DNA of 64,000 bases, from the NCBI GenBank assembly GCA_035771175.1, contig CM069600.1:11183729-11247728 (forward strand). Direction: 5' to 3'. The notes below the pieces were generated by a model, which saw nothing but the letters and a program-made list of their open reading frames with translations, ran no database searches and had not been told where the DNA came from. Position numbers and translations under genes: made by a program. This DNA is from Paratinospora sagittata. Lineage: Eukaryota; Streptophyta; Magnoliopsida; Ranunculales; Menispermaceae. The stretch's first letter is position 1; every line of letters begins with the position of its first letter. Shown here in pieces: positions 26,701 to 34,849 of the stretch.

Positions 26701-29700
26701 AAGCGGGGAAAACATATCTTTATTAATTTAAGATAACAAAGTAATAAAAAATGTATACACGTAATGCGCATGTTATCTTTATTCATTATCCATCCTTATG
26801 TTTTTCAATATTAATGAAAGGAGATGAGATTTAATAATTCTTGTTATTAAATTTAATTTAATGGTTTAATTACGCAACGATTATAATATAATATAATTAA
26901 AAGGTTTATAATCCGGACAAAAGTGGCCGCCCGGTTTTAAAAGCAAACTAGGTCCGGACACGACTTATGTGTTTGAATTTAAAACCGGGTCGAGTCCGGA
27001 CACACCATAGTTTCGTTAATATAGGTCGTTGTTTGGACCTGGTCTTGTCTGGACTCGAATTTTTGCCACCCCTAATAACAATACGCAAGATTATCAATCT
27101 CTAATACTTTATAGTTTATTTGTAGAAACTCAATTCAATTTCTTTCTTTAGTTGTTCGACTTCATTTTGATTGTCAAAGGTGGGTTTGAAAAATCTGCTT
27201 AAAATTTTTTTTATCACTATTCCTGTAGTTTCTAGCTGGAAAGAGCGTTGAAGAAATTCAAAATGACGCTGCTAGAGAAAGAAAAAAGGAGCTGGCTGAG
27301 CTATCAAAGGCTGTTAGACAAAAAAGTGATTCGACAAGTTTATTTTCTTCATCAACTTCGTGAGTGGATTATCTTTCTTTACTTTTTAATTGAAATTTTT
27401 TAAAGCATAGCATTTATTATATAGTTTTCTCATTTGCATGTGCCCTGATGATGGATGCTGTCTTTGACATATTAAAGGAGTTTCCTATTGCATTAGAAAG
27501 TTCTCCCATGGAATTCTTGCTTTGATTTGATTAATAATATCTTGAAGAAAAATTATCTTTTGGTAGTTTATAAAATAAGGTTATAAGAATGTTTTATTTT
27601 TTAGTAGTTGCTGATTAATGCTGCATTTTCATTAGTTGATTAGAGTTTGAATTAAATTAGAAAGAACAATGTTCATTCAATGAAAACAACTTAGATGTCC
27701 TGCAATCGCTAATGTCAAGGCACTTACATAAAGGCCATAGTGGAATAGGGAGGAAGGTGGGGGTTTGGAGCAGAAAGGGATTTGATCCCCAAAGAAACTG
27801 AAAATATTAATAAGAGAAAAAATGAGAGTGAACAATAATCTTAGGGAGATTTTCAAACTAGCATCAAGTGGGAAAATATTTCATGGAAACAACACTCAAC
27901 GATAAAATGGCTCAAAATGGGAGATTGATGACAAATTGGAACAGGATGACAAAAGATGATTCTCCAATTGATATAGTCAAGTATGTGGTGGACATCATGC
28001 TCAAATCTCAATTTGTATTAACAATGTCCAAACCGGCTAGAGTATTGAGATCGTTGATTATTTGCTGGTCTTACAATAATCTTCCAGTACTCATAACAAA
28101 TTGTAATTTAAAGAGAATGATATTAGGAAATCTCGAGAAGAGAAAATACCAAATATTCCTAGGAGTAAATAGATGCAGTGTGGGAAAATCAACACCGCAA
28201 GTATCCAATGCAGAGTTATTTGGGTCCAACAACTAAAACATTATATACTTATTGGTCTTACTCAAACATTGCTAGGATTAATGCTTTCGAAGATTGGACT
28301 TGCTTATTTGATACTAAAAGAGTTCCGTAATTTAGAAACTCTAATAGCAACCTATTCCCATGTAACTAGGAAAAGGCTTTGTTGAGTAACTTGAGTAGTT
28401 AAGTAGTATTTGAGACCTATATGCTTAAATTAAACTTATGAAACTGAAACTATTGACATATCACACATAAAACTGAAAAGTGCCGAATATTTTAGGGTGA
28501 ATCCCACTCAAGTATGATAGTTATTAAAACACCTAGGCTGGTGCAGGAATTGGATTAACTGTATATTTAGGTTTTGGGATGTGAGATTGTATAACTCAAT
28601 GTTGTTAAGTACCACTGGTGCTCGTGTGTACTTTGCTCCTATTTAATACAATTATCCTTTGTTTCGTCTCAAAAAAAAAAAAAAAAAACCTAGGCCAATT
28701 GTCACGGGCATATCTGTAAGACAAACATGTTACCCATGCGGCACCTGGAATACACATATTCTCGGTCAGCCATTCACACGTAGGCCAATGACATTTCTTG
28801 CTTGCATGTAAAAGGAATTGTGTTCTTTAATCCTATATTTCATCAATCATTGGAAGAGAGACTCACTCCCTAATCCCTTTTCATAGATTTATAGGATTAG
28901 AAGTCCCATATTTTAGGCCTATTTTTTGTTTTGCATAGGGTTTTACGTCGGACCCCAAGTCCAACATTCTGGATGGTGGAAACTCGAACCAATTGCTCTA
29001 TCACTCGTTTTCTTTACTTGAAACATACACAGTTTTTGTTAAAATTTTAAATTAATTATTTAACGTAATTTTATATATAGTAACTTATTTATGTATGCTC
29101 ATATGATTTAATTCATTCATTTTATGAATAGAAAATTGACTGTCGTTAATATGATTGTAAATCATCTCACTTTGAATAATTAAAACTTGCCAACATTTTT
29201 CTTAATTGGATAATCTCAAACTTTGCAAAACTTGATATTTTGGGCAATAATTGTAATGCCTCAATTTTCATTCGAAATAGAGAACCAAAGTGTTACATTA
29301 TTGGACATCAACTCCAATCTCTTTACATTTCTTAAAATTTAAATAAAGTGATTTTAATTTTTAAAAACATATACAAAGTGTAATTTACACATTTTTACAC
29401 AGCGGAACCTACACAAAATCACCTAGATCTAGTCGATGTCTTTCTACGTGCTCCACATGCACAAAATCCACTTAGCTGTCTCCAATCCTAAAAAATATAG
29501 AGGGAGTGAACTAAAAAGCCCAGTGGTCGTATCCAATAATTCCCTCGCATTAAACCTAATGATAGTATATAATTCAACCATAACATGCAGGCATAACAAA
29601 TGCAATTATCAGAACATCAAGATCAACATATATGAAAAGCACGTGCATGACATTCAAATCAACATATGGATATCAAATTCAATATAAATAAAATGCTTGC

Positions 29701-32300
29701 GCATGAATGGTATCTTTTGCACTAAGCTGGGTAAATCAAAACCCAAGTTTCCTTCCTTAGTTGATTCTCCCAAGTTCTTAACATTAAGATGAATTTCAAC
29801 ATAAAAAATCAGTGACAAGTAATTATTTCCCAAAATATCAAGTGAAACAAATTCAAGTTTTGCAAGGTTTGACATTATCCGAACAAGAAGTGTTGGTAAG
29901 ATCTAATTATTCAAAATCAAATAAGTTACAATTATACGAACTCAACTCTACTCATCGCGACTAAGCCTTTTCCCAACTTCATGGGGTCAGCTCAACTGTG
30001 TGAATTAAATTATATGAGTATGCATAAATAAATTACTATATAAATATGCATTAGATAATTAAACTAAAATTTTAACAAAGAGAATACTCATGATGAGATA
30101 GAAGGACAAATAACATAAAAAATTGAGGGACTAGTTTTAGATAAGGGGAAAGAACTGTTTTGTTCTTCCTTTTCTCATTTAGTATATAAGAGGTTACTTA
30201 GGGGTTAGTGCTGAATATGGAGGATGGATTCTGATGGCTATATCTCTATATTTTTTATTTGTTGGGCCTTATGACCCACTTGAAGAGAACAGTAAGTTTA
30301 AGCACTTATGGTGCTTACCCTTTTATTTGTAAACAATTTCTAAGAATGAATACATTATCTGTGATAGTGAATCAGAGGAAGTTGTGGCCTTGCTTGAGCG
30401 TCTTGCAGCCGTCCAATTGTCAGATGTGAGGGATAGAGTCATTTGGCCATTGGAACCTTCCGGTCAATTCTCCTCCCAATCATTATTCATGCACCTAAAT
30501 TTCATTCCTCAAAGTCCACTACCCATGTCCCTTTTCCCTCATAACTTCATATGGAAAGCTCATGTTCCATCTAAAGCCAAAGTTCTAGGATGGACAATCA
30601 CACATGGGAAGTTAAATTGTGTTGACATGCTACAACGAAGATTTCGACATTGGGCAATCTCCCCTCATTGGTGTTGCATGTGCTAAAAGGATAGTGAATC
30701 AAGTAAGCATGTCTTTACTAAATGTGATTTCAGCAAACGGATATGGGGAAAATGGAACAAAATCATGCTATGGGAACCACTACCAAATGGGACAGAACTT
30801 TGGGGCTTTCTAGAGGGAGGAATTCCTTTGGGAAAAATGAAGGACTAGTGGAGAGTTACCATTTTTGCAGTATGGAAGGAGAGGAATAATCAAATTTTTG
30901 AGGATAAGGCTAGGTTGCTGGAAGAGATATGGGAGGATTCCTTCTTTTTAGCATCATTGTGGGCTAGCGCGAGTAAGCTATCCAAATATTTAAACTGGGG
31001 GATTAATTAAAAGGCTGGGGTCCAATTTTGGACTGTATTTCATCATAGGAAGAGGACATCTTGTCCATCACAAATTTAGGATGTACATATAGTACTTACT
31101 CTTAAAATAAATTATATTGTTTCTTGTCAAAAAAAAAAAAAAAAAAAAAAAAGGAAAAGAAAAGAAAGAATTGTCATACTTAATTAAGTCAGAAATATCA
31201 CTGCATAGGTAAAGAAATCACCTTAGTAGTAAATGTATATAAGATGAACTTCACATTCCATGCAGTACATCCTTTCTGATCAAACAGAAAAGAGTGGTTC
31301 TTTCACAATAATTATAGTTTGATCTGAAGTTTTGGACAAAATAGTTATTTATCGCAGTTATGTGTCATTTGGATAACAACAGTCAGTCCCTTCAACTTTG
31401 CCTCTGATACCTGTAGAGAAAGAAAGTATGAATGGCTATGGACTGCTGTGGGACAATGTCAACATTTCCAAGCAAACTGATAGCTGATGTATTAGTTGCA
31501 GCATCTGAATTGTTTACATTGAATACAGAAACCATGCAATTGGAAAATGCTAGTGCTATGATGCTATCCTTTAAAAAAGTGACTATCCTGCTGTTAACCT
31601 GAGCCTTTTTTTTTTTAAAAGAACAGCCTGAGAGAATGTATGCCGTGGTTTATGAAATTTGACGAATATGATTCGAAAGCACCTGTTTTTTCAGTTTACT
31701 TAATTTATTTTTCTTCCTCGCCTAATCTTGTATTTTTATTTCAAGTTTAGTGGTACTCAACTTCAAAGCAAGGTACCAAGTTCTCTGAAGACCACACCTG
31801 CCCACATGTTGCAGCATGAAGGAAATAGGCTCTTTCAATCGAGGTGGCCAAATCAAAATCTTCACTCTAACCTTAAAGACCTTCTAGCTTCACTTGATGA
31901 ATTTAAAGACGGATTCCCTTCAAATGGTTTATCAACTTCTACCCCTAAATGGTGGGGAAGTAGCAGCAACTTTGTTGATGGTAACGACGAGGAGATTTTT
32001 GAAGAGGAATCCACAAACGATGAAGTGCGCAAGCAACAATCTCAAGGTTCAGCTGATTTGAAGAAAGATTTTGCTGATGAAGTGAAACTGGTCATTGGAA
32101 CTGAGGCAAGCGAGATTGGTCCCCAAGGTACAGCTTTACTGTTATCAGTGAGAGAAAAAGCTGCAGAGGAAGGCCGAGAGGCTCTTAAGACAGGTGTTCA
32201 TATGGTGGCCAAGAGGTCATTCAAACTTAGGAGAAGAGAAAAGCTGTTGCTTAAAGTTTTCAAATCATCCTTGCCAAGTGAATGGAGATTTGAATCCTGA
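10278..32300 (+). CDS. RWP-RK domain transcription factor, four exons
   Basis: Predicted nuclear DNA-binding regulator of the RWP-RK family. Four exons join in phase with GT-AG borders: 10278-10428, 16796-16863, 27229-27359 and 31751-32300. Together they make exactly 900 nt, 299 aa plus TGA. The start is supported by an in-frame TGA at 10260-10262. Residues 3-16 are an Asn/Ser tract. The domain runs from about residue 29 (SLSFDDISKLFNMPIADAA) through ICRDNGIVRWPYRK (60-73, the signature RWPYRK at 68-73) to FLAGKSVEEIQ and a charged helix (DAARERKKELAELS). The C-terminus is Ser/Asp/Glu-rich and ends FKSSLPSEWRFES. There are no PB1 or GAF parts, so it is a short RKD-like type and not an NLP. 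The introns of 6.4, 10.4 and 4.4 kb are full of transposons. The subfamily and target genes are not known from sequence. Confidence 0.92.
10429..11010 (+). repeat. minisatellite in intron 1 repeating the splice-donor region
   Basis: Four irregular units of about 130-165 bp share the phrases GCCGGTAATT, TTCTTCTTCTTCTTAGGA, TTGTAATTGATGTTAGAACTG, and ATGCACTGAAATTGAAAATG followed by A-runs and GGTTTATG. The true exon 1 donor (10429) is the first member. Donor-like GGTAAT copies recur at 10596, 10739 and 10869. It lies inside intron 1. Confidence 0.8.
11140..11210 (+). mobile_element. RTE-type LINE 3' end fragment
   Basis: The phrase AACCCATGTATGTAGTTGGG followed by AAAAAGCTTAGTTGAGTTGA matches the tail of the RTE fragment at 21080-21120 (ACCCCATGTAGTTGGG, TTTAGTTGAGTTGA). 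This is the typical 3' end of plant RTE LINEs. No coding part is left. Confidence 0.6.
11250..11881. mobile_element. hAT-like MITE with expanded GA tract
   Basis: The ends are TAGGGGTGTA and TACACCCCTA, with a longer inverted part made of GGTCGGGTTGGG-type blocks. The flanks GTTTGAGT (11242-11249) and CTTTGAGT (11882-11889) form an 8-bp duplication with one mismatch. The middle is a long GA-rich tract with (AG)n at about 11682-11730, which produces spurious Glu/Arg or Ser/Leu frames on both strands. No transposase. Confidence 0.8.
11890..16795 (+). other. rest of RWP-RK intron 1, no gene seen
   Basis: T-rich unique-looking intron sequence. I see poly-T runs (15923-15942 and others) but no frame with a recognisable family, no clear element termini and no RNA gene. 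Confidence 0.6.
16796..16863 (+). CDS. RWP-RK gene exon 2 (carries RWPYRK)
   Basis: A 68-nt exon with acceptor TTCCAG before 16796 and donor GTAGTC after 16863. It completes the split Gly codon and encodes VCSSVLKKICRDNGIVRWPY followed by RK. It is too short to be found as an open frame alone. Phase and family motif make it certain. Confidence 0.92.
16971..18890 (-). mobile_element. L1-like LINE, 5'-truncated, in RWP-RK intron 2
   Basis: The minus strand reads, with stops and shifts, the C-terminal half of a plant L1-type reverse transcriptase. It starts with EPFLFTLVADEMSRVM near 18860 and has HLQYVDNTLFMLEGSEEN (18720-18780; the catalytic box is YVDN and not xxDD), then GLKVNMAKCQMARIN and PLKYLSLPLGGCPRD. 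The zinc-finger zf-RVT region follows (WCSLCGQDSECIDHMFFSCV, about 17460-17530), then LWSLWLERNNRVFKG. The poly-A tail appears as poly-T at 16971-16981. It is dead: truncated at the 5' end and with a changed active site. Confidence 0.88.
18891..19739. other. intron 2 stretch between LINEs, nothing firm
   Basis: Contains a (TC)n tract at about 19171-19184. A frame on the minus strand (19215-19406) and one on the plus strand (19454-19669) may be decayed LINE sequence, but neither shows a motif I can name. Confidence 0.4.
20405..21120 (+). mobile_element. RTE-type LINE fragment nested in the L1
   Basis: Decayed frames resemble the C-terminal part of RTE LINE reverse transcriptases: RVFIMPAMLYGIECWTIKKQ, then LRWIYGTTLKR, VVGLAPIGDKMREN, RCPLDAPIRKSGPI and WRKQIYVADPM. 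The 3' phrase CCCCATGTAGTTGGG with TTTAGTTGAGTTGA is the standard RTE end. It splits the L1 reverse transcriptase between RPRGK and PFLFTLV. A 181-bp direct duplication lies inside it (about 20423-20603 and 20604-20784). Confidence 0.8.
22813..23433. mobile_element. hAT-like MITE nested in the L1 LINE
   Basis: The termini are CAGTGTTTTCAAGGC and GCCTTGAAAACACTG. Perfect 8-bp target duplications GGTTACTC lie at 22805-22812 and 23434-23441. Subterminal parts hold many GCCTAGGCG-type short palindromes. The interior is AT-rich without a transposase. Confidence 0.92.
23776..24656 (+). other. intron 2 sequence, no gene seen
   Basis: AT-rich sequence with homopolymer runs. No recognisable frame, terminus or RNA gene. 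Confidence 0.6.
24657..24725 (+). mobile_element. RTE-type LINE 3' end fragment
   Basis: The phrase CATGTAGCTGACTCACATGT followed by GGTTGGGAAAAGGCTTTCTTGAGTTG matches the RTE 3' end pattern seen at 21080-21120. Confidence 0.55.
24957..25740. mobile_element. one-ended TAGGGGTGGC element (hAT-like MITE), interrupted
   Basis: The left end TAGGGGTGGCAAAATGGGCC matches the left end of the complete element at 26384. Gene-free internal sequence with GGGCCGGGT-like blocks follows, and similar composition reappears around 25640-25730. I could not find the matching right end, so it is truncated or decayed. A LINE tail lies inside it. Confidence 0.5.
25215..25440 (+). mobile_element. L1-like LINE 3' end
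   Basis: The sequence encodes a remnant of the L1 C-terminus (FGLVLIDXLAR-like, then WLKGWNPILDSF) and continues through a 3' UTR like that at 30985-31125 (TTGGAC, GTACATAT, TTTCTTGT) to an A-rich end. No start is visible. Confidence 0.6.
25741..26077 (+). other. intron 2 sequence with (CATA)n tract
   Basis: Holds an (ATAC)n(TA)n tract at about 25919-25945. Nothing else is recognisable. Confidence 0.6.
26078..26250 (+). mobile_element. Au-type SINE
   Basis: The body GGGCAGGCCTTGGTGCAACG, ATTGCTCCATTGTGACTTGG and AGGTCACGGGTTTGAGT, followed by GTACACCATTCCTTCCT, GGAGTCTTGTGCATTGGGTA and a short T-rich end, follows the known Au SINE layout. GGTCACGGGTTTGAGT is the Pol III B box. It is non-coding and was dispersed by LINE machinery. 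It lies in RWP-RK intron 2. Confidence 0.88.
26384..27074. mobile_element. hAT-like MITE with TAGGGGTGGCAAA ends
   Basis: The ends are TAGGGGTGGCAAAA and TTTTTGCCACCCCTA. The flanks CTAACAAT (26376-26383) and ATAACAAT (27075-27082) form an 8-bp duplication with one mismatch. GC-rich GGGTC/GGACC subterminal blocks flank an AT-rich core. No transposase. It lies 155 bp before RWP-RK exon 3. Confidence 0.85.
27229..27359 (+). CDS. RWP-RK gene exon 3
   Basis: The acceptor is CCTGTAG before 27229 and the donor is GTGAGT from 27360. It encodes FLAGKSVEEIQNDAARERKK and the following helix, ending in phase 2 within a Ser codon completed by exon 4. Confidence 0.9.
27360..28345 (+). other. intron 3, with an unexplained 122-codon frame
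   Basis: An open frame at 27868-28236 (+) reads MGKYFMETTLNDKMAQNGRL and onward for 122 codons. I do not recognise a family. It may be chance or a decayed mobile-element frame. The surrounding intron shows nothing else. Confidence 0.35.
28346..28400 (+). mobile_element. RTE-type LINE 3' end fragment
   Basis: CCCATGTAACTAGGAAAAGG followed by CTTTGTTGAGTAACTTGAG is the RTE tail pattern, decayed. Confidence 0.5.
28530..28689 (+). mobile_element. poly-A-tailed retroposon end
   Basis: A short sequence ending TTTGTTTCGTCTC and a run of 18 A at 28671-28688 looks like a LINE 3' end (compare CTTGTCAAAA before the A-run at 31126). No coding remains. Confidence 0.5.
28690..29173 (+). other. intron 3 sequence, nothing seen
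   Basis: AT-rich, with no recognisable frame or element edge. Confidence 0.55.
29174..29917. repeat. inverted repeat flanking an LTR-like core
   Basis: The left arm (29174-29253) and right arm (29814-29917, inverted) share GAATAATTA, CCAACA-TT, GGATAAT-TCAAAC, TTGCAAAACTTG and CTTGATATTTTGGG. The core begins TGTAATGCCTCAATTTTCAT and contains GAGTGAACTAAAAAGCCCAGTGG, which resembles the LTR at 49551 (TGTCACACCCCGATTTTTAA and AAAGCCCAGTGGG near 50118). It may be a decayed LTR or a foldback element in RWP-RK intron 3. Confidence 0.6.
29940..30010 (-). mobile_element. RTE-type LINE 3' end fragment, reversed
   Basis: CTAAGCCTTTTCCCAACTTC followed by ATGGGGTCAGCTCAACTGTG is the reverse complement of the RTE tail seen at 21080-21120. 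Confidence 0.6.
30384..31152 (+). mobile_element. L1-like LINE 3' end with zf-RVT
   Basis: The plus strand reads VIWPLEPSGQFSSQSLFMHL, IWKAHVPSKAKVLGWTITHG and HWCCMC, the start of the reverse-transcriptase-associated zinc finger. It then continues, with a shift, into AVWKERNNQIFEDKAR near 30870 and WGINxKAGVQFWT near 31000. It ends in a long A-run (31126-31152). It is truncated at the 5' end and lies in RWP-RK intron 3. Confidence 0.85.
31153..31750 (+). other. last part of RWP-RK intron 3
   Basis: Pyrimidine-rich toward the acceptor. Nothing else recognised. Confidence 0.6.
31751..32300 (+). CDS. RWP-RK gene exon 4 and stop
   Basis: The acceptor is AAGTTTAG before 31751. It encodes residues 117-299, including an acidic Ser-rich part (FVDGNDEEIFEEES) and the end FKSSLPSEWRFES. 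An Au-like SINE fragment lies 190 bp downstream. Confidence 0.9.
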
Positions 32301-32483
32301 TCTTATCAGGCTTGCTGCTCAGCATTATTATCAAGGCAAGACAATAACCAGAATACACAAGAGTTTTATCTTCTACATTGCATCATCTATCTTCCCACAA
32401 AAAAAAACTACTTGAAGTTGAAGTTACAGATGCATTTTTGCTGAATCTTGATACCATATAAAGCTACGAGAAGAGTGTTTGGT

Positions 32484-32555
32484 GCAAGGATCTTGGTGCA
32501 GCAGTAAAGGTTTGCTCCATTGTAACTTAAAACTTGAGTTCTGAATCCAAACTTT
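32484..32555 (+). mobile_element. Au-like SINE fragment downstream of the RWP-RK stop
   Basis: GGATCTTGGTGCAGCAGTAA, GGTTTGCTCCATTGTAACTT and AAAACTTGAGTTC parallel the Au SINE head at 26078 (CTTGGTGCAACG, TTGCTCCATTGTGACTT). The B box is decayed. It probably lies in or just beyond the 3' UTR. Confidence 0.65.
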
Positions 32556-33097
32556 GGAATTGATAGATTTTGTTAAGTCCTTGTATCTCACAATTAGCTG
32601 TCTGAAACTATTGGGGACTATTGTAACATGCTGTATTAGAAAATGACTTTTGCAAGAGCTTATAGATTTGGAGAGCAAGTTCTCCATATTATTTTCAATT
32701 GAAACTCGGGAAAGTTCAATGCAGTTATTTCATTTCGCTGGTTTTGCTTATATATTGAATATATAAAGATTTGAGTTTTACTTTTATTAGATGAAGTCAT
32801 TAGTTAATTGACTTCTGGACTTGTTTTGTTGCTATTGTCCTTGAGAGTTGTTGGATCACCTTGAATCACGCATCAACACGTGACTCGAGGCAATTTAATA
32901 TGGTTTGCACCATATATAGTTGTTTTTGACAATATGATTATGTTGAAATCATCTACACATTGGGCATCTTCATAAACAAAGTGATCATACAAGTTAAAAG
33001 GTGCCCCTTGTGATGCACCTTTCATTCGAAAATAACAAGGCATTGCTGCAAAATAACCTGTTACTGGGCTTGGATATTGCAGTGAAATAATGGAATA
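32556..33097. other. intergenic, holds a relative of the 37831 MITE
   Basis: The phrase GAGTTGTTGGATCACC, CACGTGACTCGAGGCAATTTAA (32843-32899) matches the core of the small element at 37831-37938. No gene seen. Confidence 0.5.
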
Positions 33098-33408
33098 TGT
33101 AACACCCCTCATTTGTCATACTCTTTCCTATACCCTTTCATTTATGATTTTTAGATTATGCCATTCATGTCTTGTATAATTATGATGTTTGAACATTTAA
33201 ATTCTTGAAATGAAGAAAATGAAACAAGAATAATATTAGTGTGATATATATACACATGCTAACAAGTATAATAGGTATATATATAGAAATAACATAATAT
33301 ATATAAAAGCCACTAAGTGATGCTTGGTGGTGTTTGTGAGAAGATGTTTGTTGGTTGAACTTCAGGCCATGATATGGTATTCATGGTAGTGGGAAATTAC
33401 CCGTTACA
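33098..33408 (+). mobile_element. short gypsy 5' LTR
   Basis: Starts TGTAACACCCCTC and ends CCCGTTACA, 311 bp. Two bases later comes TGGTATCATAGC (33411-33422), a near match to the initiator-Met primer binding site. Confidence 0.7.
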
Positions 33409-33422
33409 ATTGGTATCATAGC

Positions 33423-33735
33423 TTTTACCAGCGAGGCTTGTGGCGATAATCGAGTAGCAATGAAGAGTTTGGGAGGCACTGAAGAAGCGATTGAACGATT
33501 GATTTCTCCCTTCGGATGCTTGCTTAATGGTTGTTTAGGGAAGCTTTTTGGAAACAAAAAAAAAAAACGATACTATTTGTTCGCATGAGGAGTTCTCTTA
33601 CTTGATGTTGGACACGAAAAACATGGCTCAAGAGGACAAGTTATTCAATTTTACTATGGAGTTGCGACCTTGGGCATCGGTTGAACTTGGAAAGACCAAG
33701 GGGGTGTGAGATTTGTCGAGTAATCCGTTGCATTG
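33423..33735 (+). pseudogene. gypsy gag fragment
   Basis: The decayed frame SYLMLDTKNMAQEDKLFNFT, MELRPWASVELGKTKGV resembles the gag of short-LTR plant gypsy elements (typical EFS-LMLDIKNMSEEDKLFNF and GLQ-WAQTEL). Stops, an internal A-run and loss of everything downstream make it non-functional. Confidence 0.65.
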
Positions 33736-33980
33736 GTGGACTGAAAGCTCACATCTAAATCACTCCAAATGTAGATGCTTAACCCAAGAAAACGCTTTTA
33801 CAATAGACCATTAAGAATATTTGCAAAGGGAGAAGTTGGCTAGTGAATGCAATGTAGGGAAGATCAAATTAAAAGCTTCACTAGCGATGAAGTCATGTCG
33901 TCAAGGGCATCGGGTATTTTTGGTCGGGAAGTTTGTCATCAGCCTAGTTGCTGAGACCATTGTCACATCCACCACAGCAA

Positions 33981-34472
33981 ATACTACAATTGGGCGTCGG
34001 TGTGCTGTAAAATGACAAGATTATAGAAGCGAAGATGTGTTTGGCGAAACACTAACCGATGACGATATTAGCATATGTACTTGGTATAGGTGCGTGAGCC
34101 AAGAGTTGTGTATGAAGTGTTTGAAAGCCCCTAGATGTTCCCAATGAAAAGTAGGCTTCAAGCTACACCAGTTTTTGTGTTGTCTGTGAGAGGCTTGTGT
34201 GTTTTGTTGGTTTGGAACTAAGAGGAATACTACAATTGGGCGTCGGTGTGCTGTAAAATGACAAGATTATAGAAGCGAAGATGTGTTTGGCGAAACACTA
34301 ACCGATGACGATATTAGCATATGTACTTGGTATAGGTGCGTGAGCCAAGAGTTGTGTATGAAGTGTTTGAAAGCCCCTAGATGTTCCCAATGAAAAGTAG
34401 GCTTCAAGCTACACCATTTTTTGTGTTGTCTGTGAGAGGCTTGTGTGTTTTGTTGGTTTGGAACTAAGAGGA
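33981..34472. repeat. 246-bp tandem duplication
   Basis: The unit starting ATACTACAATTGGGCGTCGG at 33981 is repeated from 34227 with almost no differences (for example CCAGTTTTTG against CCATTTTTTG). The unit follows the gypsy gag fragment and holds no gene. Confidence 0.92.
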
Positions 34473-34849
34473 ATCCTTACTGCCGTTACATGGTTTTCAT
34501 AGAAGCTTAAAATTACATATGGAAACAGGCATGAAACCTTTATGGTAAACATCTTATGACTTTGTTCCAGCTCAAAAAAAAAAAAAAAAAAATAGTACAC
34601 CTTATGACTTTGTTCCAGCTCAGAAAAAAACTCACTTACATCTTGCTTGAAAAGAAAGAAAAACAATTAGATTCAACAACACAAGCACATATTAAAGAAA
34701 AACAAGAAGAAATAACCATTTCAAGAATCAATTAGATTCACTGGTTGTTGAGATAAACTTGGAAACAACAATTACACAAAGAACTCACAGAACAAATTGA
34801 GTTAAAAAAAAAAAAAAAAAAAAAAAAGAGCAAGCAAAAACAGGTGGTG

